Source of the DNA: CAZIRO01 sp964541595
Lineage (GTDB): Bacteria > Acidobacteriota > HRBIN11
Assembly: GCA_964541595.1 (NCBI GenBank)
Contig: CAZIRO010000106.1
Location: forward strand, 1-10,105
Direction of reading: 5' to 3'
DNA: 10,105 bases
In this document: in pieces, positions 1 to 5,518 of the stretch
Layout of the letters: the number at the start of each line of letters is the position of its first letter
Numbering within the stretch: the stretch's first letter is position 1
Notes under the pieces: generated by a model
What the model saw: the letters and a program-made list of their open reading frames with translations, nothing else
Database searches by the model: none
What the model was told of the DNA's origin: nothing
Program-made: the position numbers and the translations under genes

Positions 1-98
1 CCGCCGCCGGCGCGAGAGCGGAAAGCACCCTCCGTACCACCATGGCCGTTTCTCCTTCCATCCCGCTACGTCGGGTTCCATCCGTTCCCCGCGTCATC

Positions 99-143
99 CC
101 CCTCCCGTGCGGGCGCCCCGTTCCGATACCCGTGCGGGAGGGG
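99..143 (-). terminator. GC-rich stem-loop downstream of the first toxin gene
   Basis: The arms at 99-113 and 129-143 pair over 15 positions (13 Watson-Crick pairs and two G-U wobbles) around a 15-nt loop. The stem starts 13 bases beyond the stop codon of the minus-strand PIN toxin, where an operon terminator is expected. No U-tract follows in the minus direction, so it is not a canonical intrinsic terminator. It could instead be an mRNA 3'-end stabiliser or a small dyad repeat. Bases 1-98 contain nothing I can support as a gene. Confidence 0.4.
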
Positions 144-155
144 AGGGTACGCGCA

Positions 156-611
156 CTATTCCCGATCCAGCACGGAGCGGACGTTCGGAAATCCCACCTG
201 AAGCAGCCGCCGCGCCAGCCGGCCGTCGGCGGTCCAGAATTCTGCATCCAGCATCTCCGCCAGCGCCACGAACTGTGCATCATACGCCTGCGCCTGATCC
301 AGCCGCCGCGCCCACACCAGGGACCGCCCGAGCAGTTCGGCCGTCGGCTCCGCGAACCGGATCCCGAGGTCGAACAGCCGTTCCGCGATCCGCATCGCCT
401 CCCCCTCGTTCACCGCGATGTTCCCACGTTCCCGACCCATCCGGACGATTTTTCTCAGCACCGACGCGACCTCGTAGGGCAGAAGCGCCGGCGCATGCAC
501 CGGCGTTCCCTCGGCAATCCATCCGCGCAACCGCTCCCTGGATACCCGCCATCCGGGTACCCGCAGAAACAGTCCGACGACCACACCCGTGTCCACCACC
601 ACCGCCGTCAT
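156..611 (-). CDS. vapC: PIN-domain toxin, VapC-type ribonuclease
   Basis: This 151-residue protein is the length of a single PIN domain. The four acidic residues expected of a PIN active site are present at the right spacing: D7 in VVVDTG, E47 in LPYEVASVL, D111 in AYDAQFVALAE and D129 in WTADGRL. VapC toxins are Mg2+-dependent endoribonucleases that cut tRNA or rRNA and are held inactive by a cognate antitoxin. The RNA target cannot be told from sequence. The start codon overlaps the last four bases of the upstream antitoxin gene, which implies translational coupling and supports the ATG at 609-611. Residues 8-9 are TG rather than the more usual S/T-S, which is minor. Seen: the acidic quartet and the overlap. 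Known: PIN family activity. Inferred: toxin role. Confidence 0.85.
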   Translation of the reverse strand: MTAVVVDTGVVVGLFLRVPGWRVSRERLRGWIAEGTPVHAPALLPYEVASVLRKIVRMGRERGNIAVNEGEAMRIAERLFDLGIRFAEPTAELLGRSLVWARRLDQAQAYDAQFVALAEMLDAEFWTADGRLARRLLQVGFPNVRSVLDRE

Positions 612-901
612 TCGTCACCCCCGCGCACGATTTCGTGCAGCCGCGCGTCCCGTTCCTCCCGGACCGACCGTACGATGTCCGCGGGAATCCGACCGACCGC
701 ACGCTCCAGGGCATCCCCCAGCCGTGCGAGATCGTCCAGCGCCCGGAGGCGGGCGTCCCGCTCCCGTTCGATGTGCTCCAAGCCGATGTCGACGATCTCC
801 CGGACGACCTCGGAAATGCTGACGCCACGGGCCTCTGCGATTCTGCGGAGACGCGCGTGCTGTTCGGGGTCGAGCAGGACCTGTGCCCGGTAGTACGCCA
901 T
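608..901 (-). CDS. vapB: Ribbon-helix-helix-like antitoxin of the first PIN operon
   Basis: This 97-residue protein opens with a beta-strand-like segment (YYRAQVLLDP) followed by two helices joined by GVSIS (residues about 13-45). That is the layout of CopG/Arc ribbon-helix-helix DNA-binding antitoxins. The C-terminal half is a long, highly charged helix (RERDARLRALDDL and onward) of the kind that wraps a PIN toxin. The start is well fixed: GGAGGTG at 906-912 lies just before the ATG at 899-901. It is the first gene of a two-gene operon with the toxin, and the product probably represses the operon through the inverted repeat at 902-930. The fold is inferred from the pattern; the pairing follows from the gene overlap. 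Confidence 0.8.
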   Translation of the reverse strand: MAYYRAQVLLDPEQHARLRRIAEARGVSISEVVREIVDIGLEHIERERDARLRALDDLARLGDALERAVGRIPADIVRSVREERDARLHEIVRGGDE

Positions 902-930
902 AATACACCTCCATCATATGTGGGTGTAAT
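902..930 (-). promoter_or_regulatory. Candidate operator of the first toxin-antitoxin operon
   Basis: AATACACC at 902-909 and GGTGTAAT at 923-930 form an inverted repeat (7 of 8 positions) across a 13-bp gap. It covers the Shine-Dalgarno sequence and the presumed transcription start, just downstream of the -10 box. Ribbon-helix-helix antitoxins commonly bind such dyads to autoregulate. Binding here is inferred. Confidence 0.45.
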
Positions 931-931
931 C

Positions 932-960
932 AGGTTAGGCCCGCCGACGTTCGTCGTCAA
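932..960 (-). promoter_or_regulatory. Sigma70-like promoter of the first toxin-antitoxin operon
   Basis: Read on the minus strand, the -35 box is TTGACG (955-960, 5 of 6 to consensus). A 17-bp spacer follows, then a weak -10 box TAACCT (932-937, 3 of 6). The predicted start falls near 925, giving a leader of about 24 nt that includes the GGAGGTG ribosome binding site. Confidence 0.5.
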
Positions 961-984
961 GATGCCCATCGCACCATCCCCGGA

Positions 985-1007
985 CGGTTTTCCATTATTG
1001 AAAACCG
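985..1007. terminator. Perfect 8-bp stem-loop between the two toxin-antitoxin operons
   Basis: CGGTTTTC at 985-992 pairs perfectly with GAAAACCG at 1000-1007 around the 7-nt loop CATTATT. It lies about 75 bp past the end of the upstream operon and about 25 bp before the -35 box of the next, a natural place for a terminator on the minus strand. There is no U-tract after it in either direction, so termination is unproven. The rest of 961-1080 shows no supportable gene. Confidence 0.35.
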
Positions 1008-1080
1008 CACCGCCTGGAGGAACGCGGCCCGCTCCGCCGTCCGCACACCGCCGCCCGCCGGGATGTGCCGGCGGATCCCG

Positions 1081-1164
1081 TCACCGGTCCAGCAGCTGCC
1101 TGCGGACCTCCTCCCGGAACGCCTCGTCCCCGCGTAGCAGACGTAAAAATTCCTCACGGATCAC
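1081..1164 (-). CDS. 27-residue ORF coupled to the second toxin gene, unknown function
   Basis: The reading frame starts with GTG at 1162-1164, sharing GTGA with the TGA stop of the second PIN toxin, and ends at TGA 1081-1083. The peptide is rich in Glu, Arg and Leu, with segments EEFLRLLRGDEAF and REEVRRQLLDR, and reads as one amphipathic helix. It resembles the first helix of coiled-coil, DUF3782-like proteins of thermophiles, so it may be the surviving N-terminus of a longer gene. I know of no functional homologue of this length. Seen: the overlap and composition. The family resemblance is from memory and uncertain. It could also be a chance frame. Confidence 0.4.
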   Translation of the reverse strand: MIREEFLRLLRGDEAFREEVRRQLLDR

Positions 1165-1586
1165 GGCTCACCTTCCCCGTCCGCGCGGACGGTCTCGAAT
1201 CCGTACCGTCCGAAGTCCTCGTCGAAGGCGAACGCCCGGTGGATGCCGCCCCGCCGCATCACCTCGAAGCTCACCCAGTCGACCGGACTCACGTCCCGCC
1301 GGCCCGCCCCGAGAAGCGCCGAAACGGCCGCGTCCAGCACCTCCGGACCGACCCTGACGACCTCCGCGAGCAGCAGCAGCGCGGTCACAAAATCCCGAAC
1401 TGCCGGTACCCCGAGCCTCCGCTGCACGAGCGCAATGGTTTCCACAACGACGTAGTCGTGCGTGACGAGCCACATCCCCTCCTCCCGGAGCCGCCACAGG
1501 ATGCCGACGGCATCTCCGTGGTGGGCGTCGTCCCTATCGAGAAGCGCGTACCACGCGGACGTGTCGACAAAGACCCTATTCCGCAT
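1161..1586 (-). CDS. vapC: PIN-domain toxin of the second toxin-antitoxin operon
   Basis: This 141-residue PIN-domain protein has the acidic set D8 in VFVDTSAW, E49 in VVVETIAL, D103 in SPVDWVSFEVM and D122 in AFAFDEDF. The C-terminal block, with SFEVMRRGGIHRAFAFD, is typical of the PIN subgroup often annotated as predicted nucleic-acid-binding toxins. The frame is open farther upstream, to 1754, but that extension lies inside the antitoxin gene and its residues look non-coding. I therefore place the start at the ATG at 1584-1586, giving an 11-base overlap with the antitoxin. The protein is clearly different from the first PIN toxin (156-611), so the two operons are not a recent tandem duplication. 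Likely activity: ribonuclease; target unknown. Confidence 0.85.
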   Translation of the reverse strand: MRNRVFVDTSAWYALLDRDDAHHGDAVGILWRLREEGMWLVTHDYVVVETIALVQRRLGVPAVRDFVTALLLLAEVVRVGPEVLDAAVSALLGAGRRDVSPVDWVSFEVMRRGGIHRAFAFDEDFGRYGFETVRADGEGEP

Positions 1587-1821
1587 AGGCCTCTTCCAGG
1601 TAGCGGTCGTGCTGCTCGGAGACGTCGCTGGCGCCCGAGGCGTATTTTCCCACGATGCGGAGCGCCCGTTCCCAGCGGTCGTCGGTCCTCCGGAAGTACT
1701 CGGAAAGCGCCCTGCGGACGATCTCAGCCATCGGCACGCCCTCCTCCGCCGCACGCGACCGCAGGGTTTCCATCAGCTCCGGTTCCATAGCGACGAGCAG
1801 TTTCTGCACGATCTCCTCCAT
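1576..1821 (-). CDS. vapB: Ribbon-helix-helix-like antitoxin of the second operon
   Basis: This 81-residue protein has the layout strand (QKLLVAMEPELMETL), helix, turn (EEGVPMAE), helix (IVRRALSEYFRR, to about residue 45). That matches CopG-type ribbon-helix-helix regulators found upstream of PIN toxins. The C-terminal tail (SEQHDRYLEEAYAE) is acidic and would be the toxin-neutralising part. The ATG at 1819-1821 is only about 11 nt from the predicted transcription start, and the nearest Shine-Dalgarno-like sequence (AGGA) would sit at the very 5' end of the transcript. Translation may therefore begin in a near-leaderless mode. A downstream start (GTG at residue 5, preceded by GGAGGAG) is possible. 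The gene overlaps the toxin gene by 11 bases. Confidence 0.75.
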   Translation of the reverse strand: MEEIVQKLLVAMEPELMETLRSRAAEEGVPMAEIVRRALSEYFRRTDDRWERALRIVGKYASGASDVSEQHDRYLEEAYAE

Positions 1822-1854
1822 ATACAGATATCCTAATAGTTATATTTCGATATG
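1819..1854 (-). promoter_or_regulatory. Candidate operator of the second toxin-antitoxin operon
   Basis: CATATACAGATAT (1819-1831) and ATATTTCGATATG (1842-1854) are imperfect inverted repeats, matching at 10 of 13 positions, around an AT-rich 10-bp centre. The dyad covers the antitoxin start codon and the -10 box, ideal for autorepression by the antitoxin. Seen directly: the dyad and its overlap. Binding is inferred. Confidence 0.5.
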
Positions 1855-1867
1855 ATTACTCCGTCAA
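1839..1867 (-). promoter_or_regulatory. Sigma70-like promoter of the second toxin-antitoxin operon
   Basis: On the minus strand the -35 box is TTGACG (1862-1867, 5 of 6), followed by a 17-bp spacer and the -10 box TATAAC (1839-1844, 5 of 6). It is among the best promoter matches in the window and uses the same -35 hexamer and spacing as the first operon. The -35 box lies 15 bp from the end of the left repeat element. Confidence 0.65.
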
Positions 1868-1881
1868 GCCGTCCGATCCGG

Positions 1882-2117
1882 AATCGGGACAGGGAAATGG
1901 GACACCGTGGGTGCCCATGCGGTCATGCGCGATCCCCAGCCCATGCGATGCTCCGTCCCCTGTCTTCCGTCTCCCGTCCCGGATACCTGACACCTGACAC
2001 CCGACACCTGACATCCGGGACCTGACACCTGGGACCCGACCCCCGGGACCTGAGACCGGTGGCCACCGGCACACCGGTGGATCCGGTGGTGCGCATGTCC
2101 CATGGCCTGTCCCGATC
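1882..2117 (-). mobile_element. MITE-like repeat element, left copy
   Basis: This 236-bp element is inverted relative to the second copy at 9733-9976. Its ends are imperfect inverted repeats: 2096-2117 read on the minus strand begins GATCGGGACAGG and continues to ATGGGACA, and 1882-1904 read on the plus strand begins AATCGGGACAGG and also reaches ATGGGACA. In element order the parts are terminal repeat, a 38-bp palindrome-rich segment (perfect 14-bp palindrome CCGGTGGCCACCGG at 2056-2069, which runs 2 bp into the array), a heptad array (1953-2057), a conserved tail and the second terminal repeat. The last 105 bp differ from the other copy at only about five bases and one indel. No transposase is present and no target-site duplication is obvious. 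Seen: the two copies and the termini. Inferred: non-autonomous mobile element. Confidence 0.7.
1953..2057 (-). repeat. Heptad tandem array, 15 units, left copy
   Basis: Read on the minus strand from 2057 down, the sequence divides into fifteen exact 7-bp units. Eleven are GGTGTCA-like: GGTCTCA, GGTCCCG, GGGGTCG, GGTCCCA, GGTGTCA and so on, ending in GGTATCC. Four are GAGACGG-like: GGGACGG, GAGACGG, AAGACAG, GGGACGG. Differences fall mostly at unit positions 4-5 (GT, CC or AT) and 7. Short heptad repeats are known from some bacterial genomes, such as the STRR sequences of filamentous cyanobacteria. This unit sequence inside an element with inverted termini is not one I recognise. Confidence 0.85.
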
Positions 2118-2239
2118 TCAGGGGGGTTGCGTTTCTTATCAAGCGGTGGCATATCAATCCCGACTCCGACGGGGAGTTCCATCAGCGGTTGTTGACCATC
2201 ATCCGGGCGCTGGTTGCAGAATGTCAGGAGCGTTTCTAA
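2102..2239 (+). CDS. 45-codon ORF or gene remnant at the edge of the left repeat
   Basis: An ATG at 2102-2104 inside the terminal repeat opens a frame of 45 codons to TAA at 2237-2239. After about eight codons the residues come from unique sequence and look protein-like: FLIKRWHINPDSDGEF, then an amphipathic helix HQRLLTIIRALVAECQERF. This could be the C-terminal remnant of a gene cut by the element, or a short real gene whose start was supplied by the element. No good Shine-Dalgarno sequence precedes the ATG. I do not recognise a family. The predicted promoter of the next gene overlaps its end. Confidence 0.3.
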   Translation: MACPDLRGVAFLIKRWHINPDSDGEFHQRLLTIIRALVAECQERF

Positions 2240-2242
2240 AAT
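2214..2242 (+). promoter_or_regulatory. Candidate promoter of the five-gene plus-strand series
   Basis: A -35-like TTGCAG (2214-2219, 3 of 6) and a -10 TAAAAT (2237-2242, 5 of 6) are separated by 17 bp. Transcription would start near 2249, giving a leader of about 45 nt before the ATG at 2294. A TTGACA at 2253-2258 is closer but has no -10 box at a suitable distance. Confidence 0.4.
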
Positions 2243-2293
2243 AGAAGCCTCATTGACATCCGAAGATATTCCAGCACGAAAACAGAGGTGGTC

Positions 2294-4510
2294 ATGCATC
2301 GAAAACGCATGGTATGGAGCACCGTGTTCCTGAGCATTGCAGTCGTTGTCAGTATACATCTCGGCGGGGTGTTCGGTACCCGATCCCGCGCACAGCCCCC
2401 GGTGACAAAGGTACTCGTCCTGGGATTTGACGGTGCGGACGGCAATATGGTCGAACGGCTCATGCGCGAGGGACGACTGCCCCATCTGGCAAAACTCGCC
2501 CGGCAGGGGACGTTTCGCAAGTTGCTGCCGACCAATCCCCCGCAGACACCCGTGTCGTGGTCTTCCATGGCCACCGGGTTATTGCCCGGACGCACGGGGA
2601 TTTTTGATTTCCTGAAACGCGATCGGCGGTCGTATTTTCCCACGTTTGCGCTTCTTGAAGAATCCGGACGACCGTTCCTTCTGGGGAAGAACAATGCCTG
2701 GGTGTTTGGCGGCGGGGCCGGTCTGGTGCTCGGACTGTTCGCTGTATGGATCCGGAAGCGTCGCCGGGGATGGAAACCCGGTCTGGTGACTGGTGGGGTA
2801 GTGGCGCTGGTCGGGGGGCTCCTCGTCGGCTGGGTCGCGCACAGGACCCTTCCGGAACGGCTCCCACGCGCGGTGAATCATCGCCATGGACTGACCATAT
2901 GGAAGTATGTCGACGCCCAGGGGTACCGGGTCAAGGTCGTACGCTATCCAACGACGTTTCCGGCCGATGCGATGGCCCACGGCAATATGCTGTCCGGTCT
3001 GGGCGTACCCGATATTCGCGGAACGATCGGACAGCCGACCATTTATACGGACGACGCGAGTTTGCTCGCCCGTGCGAACGATTTCAGTTTGAAGATCGAA
3101 CTCATCGATATTGTCAATGCAACGGCGGAGATCGATACGGTCGTCTGGGGACCGCGAAACAAACTGTATTGTGACACCCGGCAGCGGAGTTGTCGGGAGT
3201 ATCTCAAACGGCGGGGGCTGCCCATTCAGATCCGCGAACCGCTGAAACTCCGTCTTGATCTGGATCGGCAACAGGTAACAATCACGTACCGCAACCAGAC
3301 GGCCACGCTGCGAGTGGGCGAATGGTCCGACTGGTTCGTGTTCACATTCCGGATCACCCCCATCGTACGCATCAAGGCCATCGGACGGTTTTATCTGCTG
3401 TCGACCGATCCGTTCTTCCGGTTGTATCTATCGCCGTTACATTTTCATCCGGAGAGCCATCCGATTCCGTTTTCCTGGCCCCCGGACTGGTCGGAATGGC
3501 TATTTCGGCAGGTGGGTCTGTTCAAGACCATGGGATGGGCCATCGATACGTGGACGATATCCTCCGGACTGTCCGATGAGGACCACTTCCTGCAGGACGT
3601 ATATTTCACGGTGAACAAGTACCGGGAGATCATGCGGACCCTGATCCCGAAAAACGATTGGGACCTGTACATTCAGGTATATTCGTTCACAGATCGGGTC
3701 CAGCACATCCTCTGGCGTCTCATCGATCCGGAACATCCGATGTATGACCCGAAACGGGCGCAGCGGTATGCCCGTGAGATCGAACGTGCGTATGAAGTCA
3801 TGGACGAGATCGTGGGCGAGGCCATGCGCCTGGCGCCTCCCGGAACACGCATTATCGTCGTGTCCGATCACGGGTTTCAATCGTTTCGCCGCGGGATGAA
3901 CTACAACACCTGGCTCGTGCGTAACGGGTTTATGAAACTCCGGGACGTGACGACCACGGAAATGAAAACACTGGAGGACCTCTTCGTCGAGGGAGAATTT
4001 TTTGAACATGTCGACTGGTCACAGACGAAGGCCTATGCCATCGGACTGGGACCCATTTACATCAACCTGAAGGGACGGGAACCTCAGGGCGCGGTCGCAC
4101 CCGGTGAAGAGTACGAGGCCGTACGCAGGGCGATTATCGAGGGCCTGGAACGCTACGTGGATCCCGTGACCGGCAAACGGCCGGTGTATAAAGTATACAC
4201 CCGGGAGGAAATGTATCCCTCCGGGTTCGATCCGGATCTCGTTCCCGATCTGCGTGTCGCGCACAATCCGGATTTTCGGGTCTCCTGGCAGTCCACACTC
4301 GGCCACGTGGGCGCCGAAATCATGGAAGACAACCTGCGCAACTGGAGCGCGGACCACTGTTCCACGGAACCGTCTTTTGTCAAGGGAATATTCTTTGCCA
4401 GCTGGAAGATCCGCGCGGAGGCACCCCGCATTGTCGATATCATGCCGACCATCCTGCACGCCATGGGGTTGCCGATCCCGGAAAATCTGGACGGGAAAGT
4501 GTTGCAATAA
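2294..4510 (+). CDS. Membrane-anchored type I phosphodiesterase / alkaline phosphatase-superfamily protein
   Basis: This 738-residue protein starts at the ATG at 2294, placed by AGAGGTG at 2284-2290; an in-frame GTG at 2288 overlaps that site and is less likely. A signal anchor (residues about 7-28) is followed by the phosphodiesterase/nucleotide pyrophosphatase domain. Metal ligand D46 lies in VLGFDGADG, and the probable nucleophile T85 in NPPQTPVSW. More metal ligands are D467 and H471 in DRVQH, D525-H526 in VVSDHGFQS, and probably H688 in SADHCS. Two further hydrophobic segments (about 136-153 and 163-182), joined by the basic loop RKRRRGWK, are inserted between nucleophile and second metal site. 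The positive-inside rule puts the catalytic parts outside the cytoplasm. Such enzymes hydrolyse phosphodiesters or phosphomonoesters, or transfer phospho-alcohol groups; the substrate is unknown. The epimerase gene follows after 36 bp. Confidence 0.85.
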   Translation: MHRKRMVWSTVFLSIAVVVSIHLGGVFGTRSRAQPPVTKVLVLGFDGADGNMVERLMREGRLPHLAKLARQGTFRKLLPTNPPQTPVSWSSMATGLLPGRTGIFDFLKRDRRSYFPTFALLEESGRPFLLGKNNAWVFGGGAGLVLGLFAVWIRKRRRGWKPGLVTGGVVALVGGLLVGWVAHRTLPERLPRAVNHRHGLTIWKYVDAQGYRVKVVRYPTTFPADAMAHGNMLSGLGVPDIRGTIGQPTIYTDDASLLARANDFSLKIELIDIVNATAEIDTVVWGPRNKLYCDTRQRSCREYLKRRGLPIQIREPLKLRLDLDRQQVTITYRNQTATLRVGEWSDWFVFTFRITPIVRIKAIGRFYLLSTDPFFRLYLSPLHFHPESHPIPFSWPPDWSEWLFRQVGLFKTMGWAIDTWTISSGLSDEDHFLQDVYFTVNKYREIMRTLIPKNDWDLYIQVYSFTDRVQHILWRLIDPEHPMYDPKRAQRYAREIERAYEVMDEIVGEAMRLAPPGTRIIVVSDHGFQSFRRGMNYNTWLVRNGFMKLRDVTTTEMKTLEDLFVEGEFFEHVDWSQTKAYAIGLGPIYINLKGREPQGAVAPGEEYEAVRRAIIEGLERYVDPVTGKRPVYKVYTREEMYPSGFDPDLVPDLRVAHNPDFRVSWQSTLGHVGAEIMEDNLRNWSADHCSTEPSFVKGIFFASWKIRAEAPRIVDIMPTILHAMGLPIPENLDGKVLQ

Positions 4511-4546
4511 TCCACCCGGATCAGGCGTCCGGCGGAGAACCGTCGC

Positions 4547-5518
4547 ATGCGCATTCTGGTCACCGGCGGTGCCGGGTTTATCGGATCGCATCTCTGTGAA
4601 TACCTGATCGATCAGGGACATGAGGTCGTTTGCCTGGACAATCTCAGTACCGGCCGCATCCACAACGTCGATCGCCTGCGGCATCATGCGCGGTTCCAGC
4701 TGATCGTTGCCGATATTCGGGAGGAACCGCTCATCGCGGAACTCGTGCGGAATGTGGATCATGTCTATCATCTGGCGGCAGCGGTCGGGGTGCGGCTCAT
4801 CATGGAACGCCCGGTCGATACCCTGGAGATCAACACGTTCGGTACGGAGATCGTGCTGAAATACGCCAGCAAGTTTCATAAAAAGACGCTGATCGCTTCG
4901 ACGTCCGAGGTTTACGGCAGTCACAACCATTTTCCGCTACGTGAGGACAGCACCCGGATTTACGGCCCGACGACAGTCCGCCGCTGGGCGTATGCGGCGT
5001 CCAAGGCACTCGATGAGTTTCTCGCGCTGGCTTACCATCAGGAACGGGGCACGCCGGTCGTGATCGCACGCCTGTTCAATATCGTGGGACCGCGCCAGAC
5101 CGGTCGGTACGGGATGGTGATCCCGACATTCGTGAAACAGGCGCTGACCGGACAGTCGATTACAGTATTCGGTACGGGCGAACAGACGCGCTGTTTTGCC
5201 TATGTCGCAGACGCTGTGGAAGCGCTGGTCCGGTTGATGGAACACCCGAAGAGCGAGGGCGAGATCTTCAACGTCGGATCGGACGAAGAGATCCGGATCA
5301 TCGATCTTGCGCATAAGATCAAAGAAAAAACGGGTAGTCGGTCCCCGATCGTGAAAATTCCCTATGATCAGGCGTACGGCCCCGGATATGAGGACATGAT
5401 GCGCCGGGTGCCAGATCTGACGAAGATCCGTACCTGGATCGGGTATACCCCGCGGTATCATATCGATGAAATCCTCGACCGTATCATTGAATTTCACCGC
5501 ACCCATCCCTGGCACTGA
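4547..5518 (+). CDS. NAD-dependent nucleotide-sugar epimerase/dehydratase (extended SDR)
   Basis: This 323-residue protein begins with the Rossmann motif VTGGAGFIGSH (residues 5-15, GxxGxxG). D31 at the end of the second strand suggests NAD(H) rather than NADP(H). The catalytic set is S118-T119-S120 before EVYG, with Y149 and K153 in YAASK. The segments GPTTVRRWAYAASKALDEF and RLFNIVGPRQTGRYGMV are typical of the branch with UDP-glucose 4-epimerases and UDP-glucuronate decarboxylases. The exact sugar nucleotide cannot be assigned. The C-terminus (RRVPDLTKIRTWIGYTPR) is complete. A GGAG-containing site lies upstream of the ATG, and the stop overlaps the next start as TGATG. Likely role: sugar-nucleotide supply for envelope polysaccharides or glycolipids, in the cytoplasm. 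Confidence 0.85.
   Translation: MRILVTGGAGFIGSHLCEYLIDQGHEVVCLDNLSTGRIHNVDRLRHHARFQLIVADIREEPLIAELVRNVDHVYHLAAAVGVRLIMERPVDTLEINTFGTEIVLKYASKFHKKTLIASTSEVYGSHNHFPLREDSTRIYGPTTVRRWAYAASKALDEFLALAYHQERGTPVVIARLFNIVGPRQTGRYGMVIPTFVKQALTGQSITVFGTGEQTRCFAYVADAVEALVRLMEHPKSEGEIFNVGSDEEIRIIDLAHKIKEKTGSRSPIVKIPYDQAYGPGYEDMMRRVPDLTKIRTWIGYTPRYHIDEILDRIIEFHRTHPWH

Noticed and set aside
42..1357. Long plus-strand open frames (42-893, 107-1357) across the toxin-antitoxin region
   Set aside because: Their products are rich in Pro, Arg and Ser without domain structure, typical of the reverse strand of GC-rich genes. The minus strand holds recognisable PIN and antitoxin proteins with good starts.
1587..1754. 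N-terminal extension of the second PIN toxin
   Set aside because: The extra 56 residues lie in the antitoxin coding region and look like out-of-frame translation. The PIN domain begins normally at MRNRVFVDTS.
1953..2057. CRISPR array
   Set aside because: Units of 7 bp follow each other directly with no unique spacers and no cas genes. They are tandem repeats.
1856..2485. Open frame on the minus strand through the left heptad array, and 9650-10018 through the right one
   Set aside because: The 7-bp units lack stops in these frames, so open frames arise automatically. The translated repeats (VSG, QVPG style) have no start context and differ between copies.
4019..4930. 303-residue minus-strand frame opposite the phosphodiesterase and epimerase genes
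   Set aside because: It has no family features, and both plus-strand genes over this stretch are strongly recognisable.
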